Assembly (NCBI GenBank): GCA_013205145.1
Contig: JABMMV010000207.1
Location: 1-34,250 of the forward strand
Reading direction: 5' to 3'
DNA length: 34,250 bases
Origin: a bacterium
GTDB taxonomy: Bacteria > Actinomycetota > Acidimicrobiia > Acidimicrobiales > Ilumatobacteraceae
Each line of letters begins with the position of its first letter. Positions within the stretch are counted from its first letter, which is position 1. Below the pieces are notes generated by a model. The model was not told where the DNA came from and did not search any database. It saw only the letters and a list, made by a program, of their open reading frames with translations. Below, one piece after another: positions 28,302-34,250 of this stretch. The position numbers and the translations under genes are program-made.

Positions 28302-29318
28302 ATGACAAATAATGCGAGCACGCCTAGCGTGCGCGATGAACAATTCATGCGCCGTGCACTCAGCACGGCGTTGCAGGCGCGTCTCATTTCGCGTCCTAAC
28401 CCATGGGTGGGTGCTGTTGTCGTTGCCGCCGATGGTTCCACTTATGAAGGATGCACTTCGGCTCCTGGCGGGCCACATGCAGAAATTCATGCGTTACGCC
28501 GCGCTGGCGAAGTAGCCCGCGGATCCACTCTCTACACCACTCTTGAGCCCTGCTCACACACTGGTCGAACTGGCCCCTGTACCCAAGCCATTATCGACGC
28601 AGGCGTTCAACGTGTTGTTGTGGGAATAGTTGACCCCGACCCGAAAGTTGCTGGCACTGGCATCGGTGCCCTGCGTGCTGCCGGTATTGAAGTAGAACTT
28701 GGAGTACTTGCGGGCCAAGTGCACTCACAGCTCCTCCCCTACATTTATCACCGTACTACTGGCATGCCATTTGTAGTTCTTAAAATGGCAAGCACACTCG
28801 ATGGTAAAACTGCGGCAGCAAATGGCACCAGCCAATGGATTACTGGAGCATCTGCTCGACAACGTGTTCATGAATTACGTGCAGAGAGCGATGCCGTCGT
28901 CGTTGGTGCAGGAACTATTCGCGCAGATGACCCTGAACTCACTGTTCGCGATGCACAAGGATCTTCTCCGCGACGCATTGTTCTTGGTAGCGCACCACCA
29001 CAGGCAAAAGTGCACCCATGCACTGAATACAGCGGAGACCTCACCACCCTGCTGCGCAAACTTGGCAGTGAAGATGTCCTGCAATTGCTTGTTGAAGGTG
29101 GTCATCACGTAGCCGGCGCATTCCATCGTGCTGGCCTAGTGAATAGATACGTATTTCACTTTGCCCCGGCCATAGCCGGCGGCGACAATGCTCCCGGAAT
29201 ATTCAGCGGCGACGCAGTTGGCGATATTGCCAACATGTGGCGCGGCACCATTTCATCAGTTCAACAACTCGATACCGACATAGAAGTCGTTGTTGAGGTG
29301 CGAAAGGAAAAACCATGA
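28302..29318 (+). CDS. ribD: Bifunctional diaminohydroxyphosphoribosylaminopyrimidine deaminase/reductase
   Basis: 338 aa; NPWVGAVVV, GGPHAEIHAL, TTLEPCSHTGRTGPC deaminase motifs; KMASTLDGKTAAANGTSQWITG reductase motif; preceded by FMN riboswitch. Confidence 0.96.
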   Translation: MTNNASTPSVRDEQFMRRALSTALQARLISRPNPWVGAVVVAADGSTYEGCTSAPGGPHAEIHALRRAGEVARGSTLYTTLEPCSHTGRTGPCTQAIIDAGVQRVVVGIVDPDPKVAGTGIGALRAAGIEVELGVLAGQVHSQLLPYIYHRTTGMPFVVLKMASTLDGKTAAANGTSQWITGASARQRVHELRAESDAVVVGAGTIRADDPELTVRDAQGSSPRRIVLGSAPPQAKVHPCTEYSGDLTTLLRKLGSEDVLQLLVEGGHHVAGAFHRAGLVNRYVFHFAPAIAGGDNAPGIFSGDAVGDIANMWRGTISSVQQLDTDIEVVVEVRKEKP

Positions 29319-30553
29319 ATAGCACGTCCCCCCAACCCAAAGACCACGGGTTTGCCTCCATTCCCGAGGTACTTGCAGCAATTGCTCGCGGAGAAATGGT
29401 AGTCATCGTTGACGATGAAGATCGCGAAAACGAAGGCGACTTCATCATGGCTGCAGAATTCGCCACGCAGGAAAAACTTGCATTCATCGTTCGCCATTCC
29501 ACGGGCGTTGTATGTGCACCACTTACCGGTGAGCGTTGTGATGAACTTCGCCTCCCCGCCATGGTCGACCAAAATACAGAAAGCCACCGCACAGCTTTCA
29601 CCGTGTCGGTAGACCTCATGGAAGGAATAGCAACAGGAATATCTGCTGCCGACCGCGCCGCTACATTACGTGCACTCTCTGACCCCAAGGCCAACTATGC
29701 AGCATTTGCTCGGCCCGGGCACATCTTTCCACTTCGGGCCCGCGAAGGTGGCGTACTGAAAAGAGCGGGTCATACCGAAGCTGCAGTGGACCTTGCCAAA
29801 CTTGCCGGCTGCCAGCCTGCAGGTGTTATTTGTGAAATTCAAAATGATGATGGCACCATGGCACGCCTCGATGACCTGCGCGCTTTTTGCACCAAGAACA
29901 ATTTGCTCTTGTCTTCCATTGCTCTGCTCATTGAACATCGACGTCACAACGAGCGGCTAGTGGAATTTATTAGCTCTGCTCCCGTGCCTACCGAATGGGG
30001 CATCTTCACATGCCACGCCTATCGCAATACTGTTGATGGCATTGAGCACCTGGCATTTACTCAGGGTGATATTTCGGCACCAGGTGCAGTACTCACTCGT
30101 GTACATAGCGAATGTCTCACGGGTGACGTTTTTGGCAGCCGACGCTGCGACTGTGGCCCGCAACTTGGCGCAGCAATGCAAAAAATTTCCGAAGAGGGCC
30201 GCGGTGTTGTGGTGTATTTACGCGGGCACGAAGGCCGCGGCATTGGAATAGGTCATAAAATTCGCGCATACTCTTTGCAAGATGAAGGCCTCGACACAGT
30301 TGATGCAAACATTGAACTTGGCCTGCCAGTCGACAGCCGCGAATACGGCATTGGGGCACAGATTCTTGCCGACCTTGGGGCGAGAGAATTGCGACTCATG
30401 ACCAACAACCCCGCAAAATATGGCGGCCTTGAAGGTTACGGGCTTGCAGTAGTAGAACGAGTTTCAATTGAAATTGCATCAACACCTGAAAATGAGAAGT
30501 ACCTGCGTACAAAAAAAGAGCGCATGGGTCACCTCATTGATATGGAAAAATAA
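29315..30553 (+). CDS. ribBA: Bifunctional 3,4-DHBP synthase/GTP cyclohydrolase II
   Basis: 412 aa; VDDEDRENEGDFIMAAEFAT, RAGHTEAAVDLAKLAG; RVHSECLTGDVFGSRRCDCGPQL, GHEGRGIGI, LMTNNPAKYGGLEGYGL. Confidence 0.96.
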   Translation: MNSTSPQPKDHGFASIPEVLAAIARGEMVVIVDDEDRENEGDFIMAAEFATQEKLAFIVRHSTGVVCAPLTGERCDELRLPAMVDQNTESHRTAFTVSVDLMEGIATGISAADRAATLRALSDPKANYAAFARPGHIFPLRAREGGVLKRAGHTEAAVDLAKLAGCQPAGVICEIQNDDGTMARLDDLRAFCTKNNLLLSSIALLIEHRRHNERLVEFISSAPVPTEWGIFTCHAYRNTVDGIEHLAFTQGDISAPGAVLTRVHSECLTGDVFGSRRCDCGPQLGAAMQKISEEGRGVVVYLRGHEGRGIGIGHKIRAYSLQDEGLDTVDANIELGLPVDSREYGIGAQILADLGARELRLMTNNPAKYGGLEGYGLAVVERVSIEIASTPENEKYLRTKKERMGHLIDMEK

Positions 30554-30577
30554 TTCGTCTGAAGAATGGAGTAAAAA

Positions 30578-31060
30578 ATGCATGGACCAAATGATGGACT
30601 CAGCAACGTAAAAGTAAATGGAAGTGGCATGCGCTTTGGCATCCTCTGTGCAACATTTAACTTCGACATTGTTGATGCATTGCGTGTTGGCGCTGTCCAA
30701 GGGTTCACCAACCATGGAGTGGACCCAAAAGATATTCATACAATTTGGGTACCCGGGGCATTTGAGCTACCCGTTGCAGCCTTAGCGCTAGCGAAGTCTG
30801 GGAAAGTAGATGCAGTTGTGGCTCTTGGTGCAGTCATTCGTGGAGATACCCCACATTTTGAATACGTATCGGGCGAAGCCGCTTCTGGTTTGCAGCAAGC
30901 CGCATTGCAGTCGGGTGTACACGTTGCCTTTGGCGTGTTGACCGTTAATACCCTTCAGCAAGCACTCGACAGGTGTGGCACAGAAGGCAATAAAGGTGAA
31001 GAGGCGGCAATTGGGGCAATTATGACCGTGCAGGCCCTAAAAGAAATTGCGGCACTCTAA
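30578..31060 (+). CDS. ribH: 6,7-dimethyl-8-ribityllumazine synthase
   Basis: 160 aa; TIWVPGAFELPVAALALAKSGKVDAVVALGAVIRGDTPHFEYVSGEAASGLQQAAL, AFGVLTVNTLQQALDRCGTEGNKGEEAA. Confidence 0.97.
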   Translation: MHGPNDGLSNVKVNGSGMRFGILCATFNFDIVDALRVGAVQGFTNHGVDPKDIHTIWVPGAFELPVAALALAKSGKVDAVVALGAVIRGDTPHFEYVSGEAASGLQQAALQSGVHVAFGVLTVNTLQQALDRCGTEGNKGEEAAIGAIMTVQALKEIAAL

Positions 31061-31101
31061 GCAACTCTTTGCACACACATACGTATCTGACAGGAGCGTA
31101 T

Positions 31102-31551
31102 ATGGGTGCAGTTTTCGCACACGCTTTTATTGCCGCAACACTTGTTGCCCCATCGCCACATAGTTTGGCTCAATCAATTTCCGTCATTGAACGCGGAGCA
31201 TTTGCTACCTCGCTAGCGGCATTCCCTCGTTTCGAAAAAACTTACAGGAAACAATTCCCGCAACTCGATTGGACAACCGATTATTGCAGTAGTCCGTTAG
31301 TAGGCAACACAGGACGTTCGTTTAATTTCACCATGTCTTGTCGTCGACATGATTTTGGATACCGAAGCTTTAAATTAATCAGCCGATCTTCTGGCATAAA
31401 TTTTTGGACTGAAGATCTTCGCTTCAAGGTAGACCTGCAGTTTTATAACGACATGCTCTCCACCTGCGAACCCCGAGTAATTTCTCAGCGCTTCAACTGC
31501 AGAGCTTGGGCGCGTGCTTTTTATCAGTTAGTGAGAACGCTAGGTAGCTGA
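31102..31551 (+). CDS. Secreted prokaryotic-type phospholipase A2
   Basis: Signal-peptide-like MGAVFAHAFIAATLVAPSPHSLA; TTDYCSSPLVGNTGRSFNFTMSCRRHDFGYRSFKLI (CxRHDFGYR catalytic His-Asp) and four Cys. ATG at 31102 behind CAGGAG preferred over the 31069 TTG. Confidence 0.85.
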   Translation: MGAVFAHAFIAATLVAPSPHSLAQSISVIERGAFATSLAAFPRFEKTYRKQFPQLDWTTDYCSSPLVGNTGRSFNFTMSCRRHDFGYRSFKLISRSSGINFWTEDLRFKVDLQFYNDMLSTCEPRVISQRFNCRAWARAFYQLVRTLGS

Positions 31552-31552
31552 A

Positions 31553-32215
31553 CTAAATATTGAGGGAAATATGCAGCAATTGGGTAAGAATTCGTGCAGT
31601 AGCACCCCAAATAGTTTCATCATCAAGGTGGAACATATAAATATTGCGTGAGCCCATTGGCGTTTCCCATACTTCACAGGCAAATGTATCGGTTCGCACA
31701 AGTTCATGTAACGGAACATGCAATATGCGATCTACTTCATCTGCCGATGCAACAAGTGTTGGCCTGTATGGCAAAATTCCCACAATGGGAACGATGTAAC
31801 TATTGCTCACGATGGTGAGTAAGTGGTCGAGCTCGCCAACCAAAGTGACATCGTGTGCAGGCAACGACACCTCTTCCACCGCTTCTCTTAATGCGGCTTC
31901 GTAAACCTGTTCATCTGGTTCAACTCGACCCCCAGGAAAAGAAATTTCACCCTTATGGTTTTTTAAGTGAGCTGCGCGTTTGGTGAGAACTACTTCAACG
32001 CCCGATGGCCCCTGGTACAAGTTCACCAGCACCGCGCTTGCTCGCGCTTCTGGCATGAATTCTGTTGCAGCAACTTGTGGTGAATGCGCAGCTATTTGTG
32101 CAACGACATGCTCAAGTGATTGGAGTGGGGCGAAGTCGAGACCAATCCACCGTGCCGGACTTCCTTTTTCCCATTGCGATGGACGCGGAATCTTCTGCTG
32201 TCCACCTGCGCGCAT
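31553..32215 (-). CDS. Nudix hydrolase, CoA pyrophosphatase-like
   Basis: 220 aa; SFPGGRVEPDEQVYEAALREAVEEVSLP Nudix box with the SFPGGR context of CoA pyrophosphatases; downstream of a small co-directional ORF. Confidence 0.9.
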   Translation of the reverse strand: MRAGGQQKIPRPSQWEKGSPARWIGLDFAPLQSLEHVVAQIAAHSPQVAATEFMPEARASAVLVNLYQGPSGVEVVLTKRAAHLKNHKGEISFPGGRVEPDEQVYEAALREAVEEVSLPAHDVTLVGELDHLLTIVSNSYIVPIVGILPYRPTLVASADEVDRILHVPLHELVRTDTFACEVWETPMGSRNIYMFHLDDETIWGATARILTQLLHISLNI

Positions 32216-32224
32216 GAAGGCGGC

Positions 32225-32392
32225 CTAAGCCGAAGGCACCCAGCCTGAAGTTTGTAGTTGGCGCAAAATATCGGCGAGGCCAGCAGTTTTTAAATTGGCA
32301 AGTACTCGACCTGGTGCTTCTTCGCCTTTTTCCCATGATTCCCATGCGGTAATGAGTTTGTCTAGATCGGGAAGTGGTCGTTCAAATGCCAT
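32225..32392 (-). CDS. Small (55 aa) conserved-looking ORF, absent from the supplied ORF track
   Basis: Reverse strand ATG...TAG encodes MAFERPLPDLDKLITAWESWEKGEEAPGRVLANLKTAGLADILRQLQTSGWVPSA; 9 nt upstream of the Nudix start; soluble amphipathic composition. Confidence 0.65.
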   Translation of the reverse strand: MAFERPLPDLDKLITAWESWEKGEEAPGRVLANLKTAGLADILRQLQTSGWVPSA

Positions 32393-32405
32393 AGGGAGAG
32401 GTTAC

Positions 32406-32765
32406 CTACAAGCGGGCATGCTTCGTCACTCGTGAGAGGTAGATGATGAACCCTTGTATGACTGCTAGGGCAAAAAGTGAGAACCGATTCGCGACCGGTT
32501 GGCTTCCAATGGATCCGGCCAGAACTGCTCCGAGAACTAATGCCATGTCTATTGCATCGTGAATTTTGCGAGGCACTAACCGATACGCAGCAAGTGGCCC
32601 CTGTGTGGAAGCTGCATTTAACAATGCAATCAGGCCAAGTATTGCCAACAGCAATGGATATATGGCCCGAGTAATGAGAACAAGAAAACCTAATGCCACT
32701 GCATAATCGCCAACTTGATGAAAAAGACCTAAACGCTGTCCGCGAGATGACTTGTGTTGTACCAC
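32406..32765 (-). CDS. Small multi-TM membrane protein of unknown function
   Basis: 119 aa, several hydrophobic helices: YAVALGFLVLITRAIYPLLLAILGLIALL, IDMALVLGAVLAGSIG, FALAVIQGFIIYL. Confidence 0.65.
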   Translation of the reverse strand: MVQHKSSRGQRLGLFHQVGDYAVALGFLVLITRAIYPLLLAILGLIALLNAASTQGPLAAYRLVPRKIHDAIDMALVLGAVLAGSIGSQPVANRFSLFALAVIQGFIIYLSRVTKHARL

Positions 32766-32780
32766 TCCCTCAGCGTAGAT

Positions 32781-32814
32781 AAAAAAGATCCCGGGTCAGT
32801 GACCCGGGATCTTT
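32781..32814 (-). terminator. Rho-independent terminator downstream of groEL
   Basis: Perfect inverted repeat aaagatcccgggtca / tgacccgggatcttt at 32784-32798 and 32800-32814; on the minus strand the stem is followed by a T run (aaaaaa on plus at 32781-32786). Confidence 0.9.
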
Positions 32815-32840
32815 CAGTTCTCCAAAAGGAAAAGAACGAC

Positions 32841-34250
32841 TTACATCATTCCCATTCCACCGGGCATTCCACCGCCGCCGGCTGGTGCTGCACCTGGCTT
32901 CTCGGGCTTGTCGGCCACGAGGCACTCTGTGGTGAGCACGAGCGCAGCAATTGATGCAGCGTTCTGCAAAGCAGCACGCGTTACCTTTGCGGGATCCAAA
33001 ATTCCGGCCTTAATGAGGTCGGTGAATTCGCCTGTGGCTGCATTCAAGCCAATGGCACCCTTTTCTGACTCCACACGCTGAACAACTACTGCGCCCTCAA
33101 GACCAGCATTGTCGGCAATGTGACGTGCTGGCGATGTAAGTGACTCGTACACCGTACGTGCACCTGTTGCTTCATCACCAGTTAGTGCCTCGACAACTTT
33201 GAGTACTGCAGGACGAGCACGTATGAGTGCAGTTCCGCCGCCGGCTACAACGCCTTCTTCAATTGCTGCGCGGGTTGCAGAAACAGCATCTTCAATACGA
33301 TGCTTCTTTTCCTTCAACTCCACTTCGGTTGCTGCTCCTACCTTGATCACGGCAACGCCGCCAGCAAGTTTCGCAAGACGCTCCTGAAGTTTTTCGCGAT
33401 CCCAATCGGAATCGGTGTTGTCAATTTCGGCTTTGATTTGGTTAATGCGACCATTGACTTCATCTTTTTCACCAGAACCATCGACGATTGTGGTGTTGTC
33501 TTTGGTGATGATGACACGCTTTGCACGACCCAAAAGGTCGAGCGTGACATTTTCCAATTTCAAGCCCACTTCTTCACTGATTACTTGTCCACCAGTAAGA
33601 ACTGCCATGTCTTGCAACATTGCCTTACGACGATCGCCAAAGCCTGGTGCCTTCACAGCAACCGAGTTGAACGTACCGCGGATTTTGTTCACAACAAGTG
33701 TGGCAAGTGCTTCGCCTTCTACATCTTCAGCAATGATGACGAGCGGGCGACCACTCTTCATGACGGCTTCAAGAGCTGGAAGCATGGACTGCACAGATGA
33801 AATTTTTGATGCATAGAGCAAGATGTACGGATCTTCAAGAACCGCTTCTTGGCGCTCCGCATCGGTGACGAAATATGGGCTTTGATAGCCCTTATCGAAC
33901 TGCATGCCTTCAGTGAAGTCGAGTTCGATACCAAAGGTATTGCTCTCTTCAACTGTTACTACACCATCTTTACCAACACGGTCGATGGCATCGGCAATAA
34001 CATTTCCGATACTTGAATCGGCAGCAGAAATGGTTGCGACGTTCGCAATATCTTGCTTGTCGTCTACTTCTTTTGACTGAGCTTTGATTGACTCAACAGC
34101 AGCAGCAACAGCTTTTTCAATACCGCGCTTCAAACCCATTGGGTTTGCACCGGCAGCGACGTTACGCAAACCAAGATGAACCATGGCCTGAGCAAGAACT
34201 GTTGCAGTTGTAGTGCCGTCACCGGCTACATCGTTGGTCTTTGTTGCAAC
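32841..34250 (-). CDS. groEL: Chaperonin GroEL, 5' end truncated by the right window edge
   Basis: Open reading continues from [48 protein letters not shown] to GGM-rich tail [14 protein letters not shown]. Confidence 0.97.
   Translation of the reverse strand, partial: VATKTNDVAGDGTTTATVLAQAMVHLGLRNVAAGANPMGLKRGIEKAVAAAVESIKAQSKEVDDKQDIANVATISAADSSIGNVIADAIDRVGKDGVVTVEESNTFGIELDFTEGMQFDKGYQSPYFVTDAERQEAVLEDPYILLYASKISSVQSMLPALEAVMKSGRPLVIIAEDVEGEALATLVVNKIRGTFNSVAVKAPGFGDRRKAMLQDMAVLTGGQVISEEVGLKLENVTLDLLGRAKRVIITKDNTTIVDGSGEKDEVNGRINQIKAEIDNTDSDWDREKLQERLAKLAGGVAVIKVGAATEVELKEKKHRIEDAVSATRAAIEEGVVAGGGTALIRARPAVLKVVEALTGDEATGARTVYESLTSPARHIADNAGLEGAVVVQRVESEKGAIGLNAATGEFTDLIKAGILDPAKVTRAALQNAASIAALVLTTECLVADKPEKPGAAPAGGGGMPGGMGMM

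Noticed and set aside
33300-33800. 166-aa plus-strand ORF inside groEL
   Set aside because: Antisense shadow of groEL; composition not protein-like.
1-34250. CRISPR arrays, tRNA/rRNA genes, transposases, phage genes, defence systems
   Set aside because: None recognisable; intergenic gaps are short and the CDS set is metabolic.

Overview
This 34.25 kb window is a compact bacterial chromosomal segment. Codon usage, gene families and moderate GC suggest an actinobacterium, possibly a streamlined freshwater Acidimicrobiia-like lineage; that taxonomy is inference. It is mostly housekeeping metabolism: sdhCAB, a proton-pumping pyrophosphatase, mdh, metF, purH, sucCD, a lone B12-binding mutase subunit, a PcrA/UvrD helicase, a P450-ferredoxin pair, guaA, an FMN-riboswitch-controlled ribD-ribBA-ribH operon, and groEL at the right edge. 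I see no CRISPR array, rRNA, tRNA, phage or transposon. The observations most worth following up are: (1) a Fe(II)/2-oxoglutarate oxygenase translationally coupled (ATGA overlap) to a formaldehyde-activating-enzyme (Fae) homologue; (2) an FMN riboswitch whose P1 helix appears to include the ribD Shine-Dalgarno sequence, in an operon with no ribE; (3) a small secreted prokaryotic-type phospholipase A2 directly behind ribH; (4) a 55-aa ORF missing from the ORF track, upstream of a Nudix gene; (5) a possible Rieske-like protein lacking the cluster ligands; (6) a long dyad between the divergent sdh and hppA genes; (7) repeated stop-codon overlaps between convergent genes. All calls come from reading the sequence; no database search was run.
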